This document shows, piece by piece, positions 18,475 through 26,152 of a stretch of 64,000 bases of DNA (the first letter of the stretch is position 1; the number at the start of each line of letters is the position of its first letter). Below the pieces are notes generated by a model that was not told the DNA's origin, searched no databases, and worked only from the letters and a program-made list of their open reading frames with translations. The translations under genes and the position numbers were made by a program. Source of the stretch: JANQUM01 sp047630355 (GTDB lineage: Bacteria > Bacteroidota > Bacteroidia > Cytophagales > Spirosomataceae); the NCBI GenBank assembly GCA_047630355.1, contig JBLHXN010000001.1, forward strand, positions 1 through 64,000, read 5' to 3'.

Positions 18475-18680
18475 TTTGAATGATGTTTTATGAGCCTCAA
18501 AATTAGGGTAAAAATGATTGGGGACAAATATGTTTCAGTTGGAAAGCTTGTCAGTCAGTTTGCTTCCTTGAAAGTAAAAGTTTCGGGAGGTAGAAATACT
18601 ATTTGCTCAAAATTTTATCAATGATAAAAAGAGTTTGCTTGTACTTTTAGCTTATTTTTGACAAACTACTAACCGAAAAT

Positions 18681-19967
18681 ATGAACAAGTTTAGCTTATT
18701 TTTTCTACTATCTATTATTGCCATAACTTCTGCCGCACAAGAGCCTTCCGTGCAAAACGCTTATAAGTTAGAAATTGACGTTATCGCTTCTGATCAAAGG
18801 GTTCAAAAAGCATTTGGACTTATTCAAGAAATGGAGTTCATCACGATGAAGAATTTGATTGAACTTACCGAGATTCCGGCACCGCCATTTATGGAGGAAA
18901 AAAGAGGAGTGCGATTTATGGAAATGCTTAAAACGGCGGGCGTAGATTCCGTTTGGATCGATGAAGTAGGAAGTGTGTTAGCTCTACGAAAAGGAAAGAA
19001 AGGAGGAAAAACGGTTGTGTTTGAAGCCCATTTAGATACGGTATTTCCGATAGAAACCGACGTAAAAGTCAAGATGAAAGGTGATACGCTTTACGCTCCG
19101 GGAATAGGCGACGATACGCGTGGACTGAGTATGGTCATAACTGTATTAGAAGCGATGAACCAAGCAAAAGTAACTACCGAAGCCGATGTATTATTTGCGG
19201 GAATGGTAGGGGAAGAAGGGTTAGGAGATTTGCGAGGTGTGAAGCATTTATTCAAAAATGGTGACCGTAAAATAGATTCCTACATTGCGATTGACGGTGG
19301 TGATATTGGTAGAATAAATAATATGGGCTTAGGGTCGCTGCGATACAGAATCACGTTCAACGGTCCGGGTGGACACTCGTGGGGAGCATTCGGATTAGCG
19401 AATCCTCATCACGCAATTGGTAAAGCCATTAATTATTTCGACGAAGCCGCCGGAGCGTACGTTGCCAACGGACCGAAAACATCTTATAACGTTGGACGAA
19501 TTGGCGGAGGAACATCCATAAACTCCATTCCGTTTGAGTCGTGGATGGAAATTGATATGCGATCAGTGAGTCCGCAAAGGCTTTTGAATATGGAGAGTAT
19601 CCTTAACGAACAAATGCAAAGAGCATTAGCTGATTATAATAAAACGGTAAATAAAGGCGATCTCTTAACTGTAAACGTTGAAAAAATCGGCGACCGACCT
19701 TCGGGGGAATTAGGCGAAAATCTGCCGTTAATTTTAAAAGCCATTGCCGCTACGAACTACTTCGATGCTAAACCAACGCTCACCCGTGGCTCTACGGATT
19801 CTAACATTCCGATTGCGTTGGGAATTCCCGCAATAACGATTGGGCGGGGCGGACAAAGTGCCAATGCCCATTCACTTGACGAATGGTATTTAAACGACGA
19901 AAGTGGAGCATTAGCCATCAAACTCTCGATGCTCATTTTAATTGCTGAGGCGGGGTTGGGGGAGTGA
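18681..19967 (+). CDS. Secreted M20-family metallopeptidase
   Basis: A 428-residue protein with a signal peptide ending in SAAQ. The M20 zinc sites are visible: FEAHLDTVFPIE (His-x-Asp), GIGDDTRGLS (bridging Asp), VGEEGLGDLRG (catalytic and binding Glu) and AIDGGDIGRINN; the dimerisation domain begins near residue 220 (GLGSLRYRITFNGPGGHSWG). It resembles tripeptidase T or carboxypeptidase-like members that release amino acids from peptides. The signal peptide places it in the periplasm, where it probably completes protein digestion. It is transcribed alone and ends at the hairpin near 20026. Confidence 0.85.
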   Translation: MNKFSLFFLLSIIAITSAAQEPSVQNAYKLEIDVIASDQRVQKAFGLIQEMEFITMKNLIELTEIPAPPFMEEKRGVRFMEMLKTAGVDSVWIDEVGSVLALRKGKKGGKTVVFEAHLDTVFPIETDVKVKMKGDTLYAPGIGDDTRGLSMVITVLEAMNQAKVTTEADVLFAGMVGEEGLGDLRGVKHLFKNGDRKIDSYIAIDGGDIGRINNMGLGSLRYRITFNGPGGHSWGAFGLANPHHAIGKAINYFDEAAGAYVANGPKTSYNVGRIGGGTSINSIPFESWMEIDMRSVSPQRLLNMESILNEQMQRALADYNKTVNKGDLLTVNVEKIGDRPSGELGENLPLILKAIAATNYFDAKPTLTRGSTDSNIPIALGIPAITIGRGGQSANAHSLDEWYLNDESGALAIKLSMLILIAEAGLGE

Positions 19968-20025
19968 AAACTATACTTTGTAACAAATACGAGGTTATCG
20001 GCGATTTTTCAGACCGTAAATAAAT

Positions 20026-20064
20026 AAAAACTCCCGTTTCGCAAGTTGTGAAACGGGGGTTTTT
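20026..20064. terminator. Intrinsic terminator between peptidase gene and toxin-antitoxin islet
   Basis: AAAAACTCCCGTTTC pairs with GAAACGGGGGTTTTT across a nine-base loop. It can end the peptidase transcript on the plus strand and the islet transcript on the minus strand. It is part of the repeat copy that also holds a remnant of the rpsG 3' end. Confidence 0.8.
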
Positions 20065-20106
20065 AAGATTCAATAAATCCGGTTTCTTAGAAGCGGAAGT
20101 GCGAGA
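20026..20106. repeat. Direct repeat copy 1: remnant of rpsG 3' end plus terminator
   Basis: This 81-base segment matches 20773-20852. Over the last 57 bases only five substitutions, all transitions, and one T-run indel separate the copies; the hairpin arms differ more. In copy 1 the minus strand still reads the last residues of ribosomal protein S7 (SHFRF followed by TAA), but there is no S7 gene upstream of it. It therefore marks the far boundary of a segment that entered at the rpsG 3' end. Confidence 0.8.
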
Positions 20107-20122
20107 TAAGGTGATTTTATTA

Positions 20123-20311
20123 TTACTTCAACTGGGCCTGCTTCAAAATGCTGTTCAAGGTTCCTTTTGGAATCTCGTCACCAAGTCTATGATATACTAT
20201 GGTAATAATTCCTGTTTTGGTGTTGTGCTTATAAGCCCTGTGGCTTCCTTTCTGCCTCACCATGTATCAACCGTCATTTTCAATTGTCTTGACAATTTCT
20301 TTGTACTTCAT
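20123..20311 (-). pseudogene. hicA: HicA toxin with internal stop codon
   Basis: Minus-strand translation from ATG 20311 gives MKYKEIVKTIENDG, then TGA (20269-20267), then YMVRQKGSHRAYKHNTKTG and the ending GTLNSILKQAQLK before TAA at 20125-20123. This is the complete 62-residue HicA layout (double-stranded-RNA-binding-like fold, catalytic His in GSHR). The stop sits where the family has Trp (TGG), so a single G-to-A change has killed it. Restart at the ATG two codons on would lose the first strand and helix. The order hicB-hicA and the eight-base gap to hicB fit a HicAB module. Confidence 0.85.
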
Positions 20312-20318
20312 AGCTCAA

Positions 20319-20543
20319 CTAAACGATAACCAACATTTGGGAATCTGAGATGGGACTTGGTATTGGCAGACCTTCTTCTTCCATAACTTCCAAATGAAAT
20401 TTTATAGCTTCCACAATATTCTCTTCTATTTCGTCTCGTGTTTCACCTGCGGAAGTGCAACCCAGTAAATCTGGAACGTAAGCACTATAACCATCCGAAC
20501 TCCGTTCGTAGATGACGAAATATTTTCTATGTTTGCTTTCCAT
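20319..20543 (-). CDS. hicB: HicB-family antitoxin
   Basis: From ATG 20543 the protein has 74 residues: MESKHRKYFVIYERSSDGYS then AYVPDLLGCTSAGETRDE and IEENIVEAIKFHLEVMEEEG. This is the degraded-RNase-H-like HicB fold (PDLPGC-type motif) that binds and blocks HicA. There is no C-terminal DNA-binding domain; the protein ends PSPISDSQMLVIV, as in short HicB forms. It is intact although its toxin partner downstream carries a nonsense codon. It starts two bases after the stop of the small antitoxin-like gene. Confidence 0.88.
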   Translation of the reverse strand: MESKHRKYFVIYERSSDGYSAYVPDLLGCTSAGETRDEIEENIVEAIKFHLEVMEEEGLPIPSPISDSQMLVIV

Positions 20544-20545
20544 GT

Positions 20546-20812
20546 TCAATATTTTAGATCGTTAAAATCATCGGGGATGCTGTATGTTTTGCCTTCGACT
20601 TCCCCTAAACGTTTAAGAACTCCTGGAATACGTTTTTTTGCAGGTTGAGATGAATCAGGAGTAATAAAAGTGACGATTACTTCTGACTTTTCGATAGTTG
20701 GAGCGGGTTCAAGAAACGTGAGTTTCCCTTTCTCATAAATACCTTTAATTGCTGCGTAACATAATATAAAACAAAAACCCTCGCCTCGCGTACTGCGAAA
20801 CGGGGGTTTCAA
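20546..20812 (-). CDS. Small antitoxin-like protein, start codon doubtful
   Basis: The conserved part reads AAIKGIYEKGKLTFLEPAPT, a middle strand EVIVTFITPDSS and the end SIPDDFNDLKY, about 69 residues, resembling the DUF104/DUF2281-like antitoxins that accompany PIN-type toxins. No toxin gene is next to it. No ATG precedes the conserved part in frame; the only standard start is TTG 20812, which lies inside the rpsG-terminator repeat. An ATG at about 20764 is out of frame by one base, so the gene may have lost its start through an indel. Treat the first 19 residues as unlikely. Confidence 0.5.
   Translation of the reverse strand: MKPPFRSTRGEGFCFILCYAAIKGIYEKGKLTFLEPAPTIEKSEVIVTFITPDSSQPAKKRIPGVLKRLGEVEGKTYSIPDDFNDLKY
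20773..20809 (-). terminator. Terminator of the rpsL-rpsG transcript
   Basis: On the minus strand AAACCC and TTCGC pair with GCGAG and GGGTTT in an imperfect stem, followed by a T-rich stretch. It follows the rpsG stop by about 24 bases. Confidence 0.6.
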
Positions 20813-20852
20813 GATTCAACAAGTCCGGTTCCTTAGAAACGGAAGTGTGAGA
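20773..20852. repeat. Direct repeat copy 2: rpsG 3' end plus terminator
   Basis: This copy holds the functional end of rpsG (SHFRF and TAA, from 20833 upward) and its terminator. It is the partner of 20026-20106. The 0.7 kb between them holds three small minus-strand genes. Confidence 0.8.
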
Positions 20853-21300
20853 ATGCTTTGTTGGCATCTGCCATGCGGTGCGTGTCGTCCTTTTTCTTAA
20901 CGGCTGCACCTTCACCTTTAGCTCCCGCGATAATCTCGCCGGCTAAACGCTCAGTCATGGTTTTTTCGCCACGCTTACGTGCGTAGCTGATAAGCCACTT
21001 CATGCCCAATGACTGACGACGCTCAGGGCGTACTTCAGTTGGAACCTGAAAAGTAGCACCACCCACACGGCGGCTTTTTACTTCAACACCCGGAGATACG
21101 TTGTTCAACGCTTTTCTCCACGTTTCAAGGCCGTTCTCTTGAGTACGCTCTTCTACGATGTCAAGTGCACCGTAAAAAATGCTGTACGCAAGGCTTTTCT
21201 TTCCTTGAAGCATTAGGTTGTTTACGAATTTTGTAACGTTCGTGTCTCTGAATTTTGGATCAGGCAGTACGTAGCGTTTTTTTGGTTTTGCTTTCCTCAT
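20833..21300 (-). CDS. rpsG: 30S ribosomal protein S7
   Basis: The 155-residue protein has the standard S7 features: a basic N-terminus (MRKAKPKKRYVLPDPKFRD), VTKFVNNLMLQGKKSLAYSI, RVGGATFQVPTEVRPERRQS and the C-terminal helix AFSHFRF. S7 binds the 3' major domain of 16S rRNA and nucleates the small-subunit head. It follows rpsL by 121 bases on the same strand. The downstream sequence is duplicated 0.75 kb away (see repeats), but the gene itself is complete. Confidence 0.97.
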   Translation of the reverse strand: MRKAKPKKRYVLPDPKFRDTNVTKFVNNLMLQGKKSLAYSIFYGALDIVEERTQENGLETWRKALNNVSPGVEVKSRRVGGATFQVPTEVRPERRQSLGMKWLISYARKRGEKTMTERLAGEIIAGAKGEGAAVKKKDDTHRMADANKAFSHFRF

Positions 21301-21421
21301 TTCTTTTGAATTTTAAGGAGGTTTCGTTTTGCGATTAAAACTAATTCACGTTGTCGGTTTTAAAAACCAATAACATTACTTCCCTTTGAAATATATTGTA
21401 TTTCGGCGGAATGTCTTGTTA

Positions 21422-21805
21422 TTATTTCTTTGCTGCTTTCGGGCGTTTTGCACCGTACTTAGAGCGACTCTGCATCCGGTTGCTAACACCGGCGGTATCC
21501 AAGGCTCCACGAATGATGTGATAACGAACACCAGGTAAATCTTTCACACGACCACCGCGAATTAACACGATAGAGTGCTCCTGAAGGTTGTGACCTTCAC
21601 CTGGAATGTACGCATTCACTTCCTTCTGGTTCGTAAGGCGGACACGGGCAACTTTACGCAAAGCCGAGTTTGGCTTCTTAGGCGTAGTAGTATAAACACG
21701 TGTACAAACCCCACGACGTTGTGGGCATGAATCCAATGCAGGAGACTTCGACTTGTATGTCAGTTCTTTTCGTCCTTTTCTTACTAACTGTTGTATAGTA
21801 GGCAT
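21422..21805 (-). CDS. rpsL: 30S ribosomal protein S12
   Basis: The 127-residue protein carries the S12 hallmarks: PTIQQLVRKGRKELTYKSKS, the loop TTTPKKPNSALRKVARVRL, IPGEGHNLQEHSIVLIRGG and RVKDLPGVRYHIIRGALD. It lines the decoding centre of the ribosome. Lys at the two usual streptomycin-resistance positions (in PKKPNS and RVKDLPG) is wild type, so no target-based streptomycin resistance is seen. It is the first gene of the rpsL-rpsG unit, with a clear promoter at 21856-21885. Confidence 0.97.
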   Translation of the reverse strand: MPTIQQLVRKGRKELTYKSKSPALDSCPQRRGVCTRVYTTTPKKPNSALRKVARVRLTNQKEVNAYIPGEGHNLQEHSIVLIRGGRVKDLPGVRYHIIRGALDTAGVSNRMQSRSKYGAKRPKAAKK

Positions 21806-21855
21806 TGTATAACGTTAAAAAATGATAAAAAATGTATTTTCCCAAAAAGGGAGTG

Positions 21856-21885
21856 CAAAGGTAAGATTTTTTAGTTGGAAAGCAA
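21856..21885 (-). promoter_or_regulatory. rpsL promoter (TTG, 19 bases, TACCTTTG)
   Basis: On the minus strand a TTG at 21885-21883 is followed after exactly 19 bases by TACCTTTG at 21863-21856, matching the Bacteroidota -33/-7 arrangement. Transcription would start near 21850, about 45 bases before the rpsL ATG. Confidence 0.75.
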
Positions 21886-21897
21886 GGGCACAGCTAG

Positions 21898-21929
21898 GAG
21901 TTAGTCCTGATAATTATCAGGACTAACTC
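21898..21929. repeat. Perfect 32-bp palindrome upstream of rpsL
   Basis: GAGTTAGTCCTGATAA joins directly to its own reverse complement with no spacer. Its 18-base core TCCTGATA-AT-TATCAGGA has the same pattern as 47419-47436 and 63061-63074. It lies about 13 bases upstream of the -33 region of the rpsL promoter. Confidence 0.85.
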
Positions 21930-21960
21930 AATGGGTAGCATTTCAGAGAAAGTAGCAAGT

Positions 21961-21999
21961 AAAAAAGGCTTCGCTGATAAATCGACGAAGCCTTTTTTT
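21961..21999. terminator. Intrinsic terminator of DUF4112 gene
   Basis: AAAAAAGGCTTCG pairs with CGAAGCCTTTTTT over a 12-base loop. A and T runs on both sides would let it work in either direction; it lies 30 bases past the stop of the DUF4112 gene. Confidence 0.85.
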
Positions 22000-22028
22000 G
22001 TATATATCAATCCGCTAAAACCTGTTTT

Positions 22029-22511
22029 TTACCCAATTATTGGTAATTGAATGCTGTTTAACCCTTTTGCTAACAACCAGAATAACCCAATAATTAACAA
22101 CAAAAGAATAACTGCGGTTAAGCCAAAGACCATCCAGATTCCTTTATAGTATTTTCCGGTTGGGTTATTATTTAGGTGCTTCTGAAGAAGATTCAGATTT
22201 TTAACATTTGATTTAAAACCAATATCGAAAAACGTACCGATAATAGGAACGGAAGAAATGATGAAGTCAAATATGATATTTCCCATCATTTTGATTGCCG
22301 TACCAAATGGAACGCCTTTACCCAAAATCATGCCAAAAATACCAAGGTTTATTCCTGTACTTACTACATCTCCCACGCCCGGAATGAGACTAAGAATAGC
22401 ATCTAACCCAAAGCGAATGGATGTTCCGGGAATACGAAGTTTAGTGTCCATCCAATCAGTGAGGACCTCGATAGCTTTAGTAGAATAAACTTTATTATCT
22501 GCTGAATTCAT
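22029..22511 (-). CDS. DUF4112 membrane protein
   Basis: A 160-residue protein with the DUF4112 pattern: LTDWMDTKLRIPGTSIRFGL followed by DAILSLIPGVGDVVSTGI, a hydrophobic Gly-rich middle (FGMILGKGVPFGTAIKMMGN), SSVPIIGTFFDIGFKSNVKN and a final membrane span near residues 128-150. The repeated IPGVGD/PIIGTFFD segments probably form re-entrant hairpins. Function is unknown for the family. It is a single gene. Confidence 0.85.
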   Translation of the reverse strand: MNSADNKVYSTKAIEVLTDWMDTKLRIPGTSIRFGLDAILSLIPGVGDVVSTGINLGIFGMILGKGVPFGTAIKMMGNIIFDFIISSVPIIGTFFDIGFKSNVKNLNLLQKHLNNNPTGKYYKGIWMVFGLTAVILLLLIIGLFWLLAKGLNSIQLPIIG

Positions 22512-22572
22512 GTAAACGTTTTAAAGACGTGAGTGTTTGTGAGCACGCACCGTTAAAATTGTATTCCGTTTA

Positions 22573-23775
22573 CTAAACTCGCTCAATAATCGTTGCTACG
22601 CCCATACCGCCGCCTACGCAAAGCGTTACGAGTCCGGTAGCTTTATTGGTGCGTTCCATTTCGTCAAGTAGTGTTGCCATCAAAATTGCTCCCGTAGCTC
22701 CGAGCGGATGACCCAAGGCAATTGCTCCGCCGTTTACGTTCACTTTGCTGTGTGGTACGTTTAGTTTATCCATGAAGTACATCGGGATGGAGGCGAATGC
22801 TTCGTTCACTTCAAATAAATCGATATCCGAAATGGTCATTCCGTTGCGTTTTAAAGCTTTTTCTGTAGAGGCAACCGGACCAGTCAACATGATGGTTGGC
22901 TCAGAACCCACCATTGCGTAGCCTTTTATTCTTGCTCTTGGTTTTAAGCCGAGACGTTCGCCCATTTCCTTGCTTCCTATTAATAAGGCAGCGGCTCCAT
23001 CCACAATTTGCGAGGAGTTTCCGGCGTGGTGAACGTGATTTACGGTTTCAATAGCGGGGTATTTTTGCAATGCCATGGCATCCATTCCCATTTGACCGAG
23101 AGCGGCGAAAGCAGGTTTCAGCTTTGCCAATGTTTCGGCGGTTGTACCAGGTCGTACACCTTCGTCGTAATCAAGGGCGAGGTTTCCGATTTCGTCCTTT
23201 ATCGCAATCATTGATTTCTGGAATCGCTTTTCGGCTTGGGCAATGATGGCACGCTCATAAGAAGTCGCGGCAAATTGGTCAACGTCCTGACGGGAATAGC
23301 CTTGTATTGTGGCAATCAAGTCAGCAGAAATTCCCTGTGGAACGAGTTTGTGCTTTGAAATTAGTTGCGGATTCATGAGTAAAGCTCCGCCGTCTGAACC
23401 CATCGGAACTCTTGACATTGCTTCAACGCCTCCGGCAACAAATAAATCTGCCTGACCAGACATCACGTAAGCCGATGCCATATTAATTGCTTCCAATCCC
23501 GAAGAGCAGAAACGGTTTATTTGAACTCCGGAAACTTGCTGATCGTAACCTGCGTCCAAAACGGCGGTGCGGGCAATGTCTGCCCCTTGCTCACCCACGG
23601 GTGAAACGCATCCGGCAATGACATCGTCTATTAGAGAAGTATCCAGTTGGTTGCGATCTCTGATTGACTTTAGAACTGTTGAGAGTAACGTAAGTGGTTG
23701 GATATTGTGGAGAGAACCGTCAGATTTGCCGCGTCCGCGGGGTGTTCTGACTGCGTCATAGATATAAGCTTCCAT
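22573..23775 (-). CDS. Acetyl-CoA C-acyltransferase (thiolase)
   Basis: The 400-residue protein has the thiolase catalytic set: RFCSSGLEAIN (nucleophilic Cys near residue 87), NGGAIALGHPLGATGAIL (catalytic His near 352) and TLCVGGGMGVATIIE (second Cys near 390). Thiolases cleave 3-ketoacyl-CoA in beta-oxidation or, in reverse, condense two acetyl-CoA. The N-terminus AYIYDAVRTPRGRGKSDGSL is that of degradative FadA/FadI-like forms. No fadB-like gene lies next to it, so direction and chain length are uncertain. It would accept chains produced after AlkB oxidation, but that link is only inference. Confidence 0.92.
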   Translation of the reverse strand: MEAYIYDAVRTPRGRGKSDGSLHNIQPLTLLSTVLKSIRDRNQLDTSLIDDVIAGCVSPVGEQGADIARTAVLDAGYDQQVSGVQINRFCSSGLEAINMASAYVMSGQADLFVAGGVEAMSRVPMGSDGGALLMNPQLISKHKLVPQGISADLIATIQGYSRQDVDQFAATSYERAIIAQAEKRFQKSMIAIKDEIGNLALDYDEGVRPGTTAETLAKLKPAFAALGQMGMDAMALQKYPAIETVNHVHHAGNSSQIVDGAAALLIGSKEMGERLGLKPRARIKGYAMVGSEPTIMLTGPVASTEKALKRNGMTISDIDLFEVNEAFASIPMYFMDKLNVPHSKVNVNGGAIALGHPLGATGAILMATLLDEMERTNKATGLVTLCVGGGMGVATIIERV

Positions 23776-23994
23776 TGTTTCTGTGTTTATTTTGAAGTGT
23801 TTACGAACAAATTTAGGCTTTCAACTATTCATTTCCAATCAAACAATCGACGTTATTTTTACTAATCAAGATAAAGTTGCACTTTTTGTAGATTATAGAA
23901 TTTGAATGCTCGGCTTATTGGATGTTAATTGTATTATTTGAAGAATGTATTTTGCATATAGTTTATTATCAACTATTTATACAAAAAAATAATA

Positions 23995-24002
23995 TAATTT
24001 TG
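23995..24002 (+). promoter_or_regulatory. Bacteroidota -7 element (TAATTTTG)
   Basis: TAATTTTG followed by CG, 32 bases before the ATG of the glycogen-binding-domain gene, matches TAnnTTTG. The region upstream to the thiolase gene (about 220 bases) is AT-rich and shows nothing else. Confidence 0.55.
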
Positions 24003-24034
24003 CGATGTTCCGTTAACCAAATTAATTTTCAATA

Positions 24035-24343
24035 ATGGCATTAAAGAAACAATTTTTAAAATCGAAACCCGTTTGTAAGGTAACTTTTGAATTACCTGTT
24101 GATAAGGTTCAGGATGCTTCGGCGGTTGCCGTAGTAGGTAACTTCAATAATTGGGATACCTCGGCAAACCTATTGAAGAAGCAGAAGAACGGTTTGTTCA
24201 AAGCTACTTTAGAATTCCCAGTTGGGGAGTCAGTAGAATTCCGTTATTTAGTTGACGGCGATTCATGGATGAACGAAGAAGAAGCTGATAGCTTCGTAGC
24301 TGCTGGCATCAACGATGAGCAAAACTGCGTAATCGAATTGTAA
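24035..24343 (+). CDS. Stand-alone glycogen-binding (isoamylase N-terminal/CBM48-like) protein
   Basis: A 102-residue protein made of one early-set domain: CKVTFELPVDKVQDASAVA then VVGNFNNWDTSANLLKKQKN, EFRYLVDGDSWMNEEEAD and a C-terminal NCVIEL strand. The GNFNNWD and FRYLVDG motifs carry the aromatic residues that stack on alpha-glucan in AMPK-beta/CBM48 modules. There is no catalytic domain, so it probably binds glycogen or regulates an enzyme. Short versions like this are common in Cytophagales. It is followed by a terminator. Confidence 0.85.
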   Translation: MALKKQFLKSKPVCKVTFELPVDKVQDASAVAVVGNFNNWDTSANLLKKQKNGLFKATLEFPVGESVEFRYLVDGDSWMNEEEADSFVAAGINDEQNCVIEL

Positions 24344-24380
24344 TTATTAGCCTCAGGCTTTTAGCCCGATGACTTCCAGA

Positions 24381-24410
24381 AAAGCGAATCCAGACGGGTT
24401 CGCTTTTTTT
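24381..24410. terminator. Intrinsic terminator
   Basis: AAAGCGAATCC pairs with GGGTTCGCTTT around a four-base loop and runs into eight T residues on the plus strand. It separates the glycogen-binding gene from the convergent UbiA gene. Confidence 0.85.
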
Positions 24411-24415
24411 TGGTT

Positions 24416-25285
24416 TCAACGCATAATTACTAAGTAAATATAAAATGCGTTCATGCAGAAAGATGCGAGTAGATTCAGCCACATCGTGTTCTTGAAGTTA
24501 GCATTTGCTTCGCTTTTCAGCACTTTCAAAAACCACCACCCGAAAAATAATACTGTGGGCGTATTTATCAACAATAACACAATAAAATTATTGATAGTTA
24601 AGTAATTATAAAACCCAAAGAACGCTACGCCAAACAACAACCCCGTGAAAATAAACGAACCTTTGATTCCGAGTTTTTGGCTCAAGGTAATATCGCCCCG
24701 GGCGGCGTCTTCTTCGTGTTGATAAATTTGCGTCATTGGGTAAACTGCCCAAAGTATCAAACTACAAATTAGCATCGGTAGCCATGTAACTTGTAATAAA
24801 TCGTTCCACGGTAAAACTAATTTGTCAACGCCCCGAAAAACCATCAAATACGTAAACGCTCCTTGAAATAACCCGACGGTTATCCAACTTAAAATGGCAT
24901 ACTTTTTCAATCGGATGCCATCATAACTATACGCCCGTGACACGTTGATGTAAATCAATACCATGATTCCGAAAATATAACTCACGAAGAAAACCCCGAG
25001 TAAACAGCCTATAATATCTAAAGCCGTAGCGACCCAAAACAGTTCTCTTCCAACCGCTGGAGGTTTTTCAAGCCCACCGATGCTGCCCTCGTCTTTATCA
25101 AAATAACTATTGTACGCGTTGGAGGCGGGATAAATCAGTAAATGCAAAATGACGAATACCCAAATTGCTTTCGTTGTGTCAACTTCTGTTAACTGACTGA
25201 CCGCAAACCAATAAACGGGCATCAGAAAAAGTGAAAATGGCAAACGTAAGTGGAGGAGGATGTCTTTTGGGGTCATGCTTTGCAT
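24416..25285 (-). CDS. UbiA-family prenyltransferase
   Basis: From ATG 25285 (MQSMTPKDILLHLRLPFSLF) the protein has 289 residues and eight or nine membrane helices. A TTG twelve codons upstream lies inside the terminator of the sod gene and is rejected. The first Asp-rich motif is NAYNSYFDKDEGS near residue 57, which binds the Mg-diphosphate of the isoprenoid donor; a second region YPMTQIYQHEEDAARGD near residue 185 matches the second Asp motif. The aromatic acceptor (menaquinone, carotenoid-type or other) cannot be decided. Confidence 0.85.
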   Translation of the reverse strand: MQSMTPKDILLHLRLPFSLFLMPVYWFAVSQLTEVDTTKAIWVFVILHLLIYPASNAYNSYFDKDEGSIGGLEKPPAVGRELFWVATALDIIGCLLGVFFVSYIFGIMVLIYINVSRAYSYDGIRLKKYAILSWITVGLFQGAFTYLMVFRGVDKLVLPWNDLLQVTWLPMLICSLILWAVYPMTQIYQHEEDAARGDITLSQKLGIKGSFIFTGLLFGVAFFGFYNYLTINNFIVLLLINTPTVLFFGWWFLKVLKSEANANFKNTMWLNLLASFCMNAFYIYLVIMR

Positions 25286-25304
25286 TGTTATTTCAAATAA
25301 ACGC

Positions 25305-25340
25305 AAAAAGCGGCGAACCAAAATTGATTCACCGCTTTTT
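25305..25340 (-). terminator. Intrinsic terminator of superoxide dismutase gene
   Basis: On the minus strand AAAAAGCGGTGAA pairs with TTCGCCGCTTTTT across about ten bases, 23 bases past the sod stop. Confidence 0.85.
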
Positions 25341-25362
25341 GATATAAAAAATATACTACTAC

Positions 25363-25968
25363 TTACTTCGTCGCAGCGTAGTTAGCTTCTACTTTATTCC
25401 AGTTTACTGCGTTCCAGAATGCCTGAATATAATCAGGACGCTTGTTCTGATACTTCAAATAGTAAGCGTGCTCCCAAACGTCAAGTCCCATGATTGGGGT
25501 GCGTGGATCTTCGTTGTCCATAAGTGGATTGTCTTGATTTGGTGTCGAGCAAACGCACAGACTACCGTCAGCTTTTACACAAAGCCACGCCCAGCCAGAC
25601 CCGAAGCGAGAACCTGCCGCGTCAGAAAATTCTTTCTTGAATTCGTCTACTGAACCAAATTGTGATTCGATTTTATCTTTTAATTCGCCAGACAAGCGAC
25701 CTTTATTTTCTGGGTTAATAATTGACCAAAACATAGAGTGGTTGAAGTGTCCACCGCCGTTGTTACGTACACCCGTTGATTTGCTCATGGCAACTTTGCA
25801 AATTTCTTCGATTGACTTATCAGCTAAGTCAGTACCTTCAATCGCGGCGTTCAATTTGTTGACGTATCCTTGATGATGCTTGTCATGGTGAATCTCCATG
25901 GTCTGAGCGTCAATATTTGGCTCAACAGCGTCAAATGCGTAAGGAAGTGGATCTAATGTAAATGCCAT
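25363..25968 (-). CDS. sodA: Superoxide dismutase, Mn/Fe family (Mn-like signature)
   Basis: The 201-residue protein has all four metal ligands: His in EIHHDKHHQGYVNKL, His in GGGHFNHSMFW, and Asp and His in GLDVWEHAYYLKYQNKRPDY. The GGGHFNHS segment and the Gln in TPNQDNPL are the pattern of Mn-type enzymes; Fe-type enzymes have Gln in the first motif. There is no signal peptide, so it is cytoplasmic. It disproportionates superoxide to O2 and H2O2. Single-gene unit with a good terminator. Confidence 0.94.
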   Translation of the reverse strand: MAFTLDPLPYAFDAVEPNIDAQTMEIHHDKHHQGYVNKLNAAIEGTDLADKSIEEICKVAMSKSTGVRNNGGGHFNHSMFWSIINPENKGRLSGELKDKIESQFGSVDEFKKEFSDAAGSRFGSGWAWLCVKADGSLCVCSTPNQDNPLMDNEDPRTPIMGLDVWEHAYYLKYQNKRPDYIQAFWNAVNWNKVEANYAATK

Positions 25969-26109
25969 AGTTTATTTAAGTTTTATTATTCTGAATTTTG
26001 AAACGTATACCCTTGCTAAACACGCAACACAAAAAATATGTTCGGTTATGCATGAAGTTAATACGGTACCCAACTCTTGGGTAATTCAGTAAATTCTGTA
26101 AAAAAACTG

Positions 26110-26117
26110 TACCTTTG
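26110..26117 (+). promoter_or_regulatory. Bacteroidota -7 element (TACCTTTG)
   Basis: TACCTTTG followed by TGA, 36 bases before the cyclophilin ATG, matches TAnnTTTG. Confidence 0.55.
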
Positions 26118-26152
26118 TGACTCATTTTTTTTAAAACAAAACTATTTTTACG

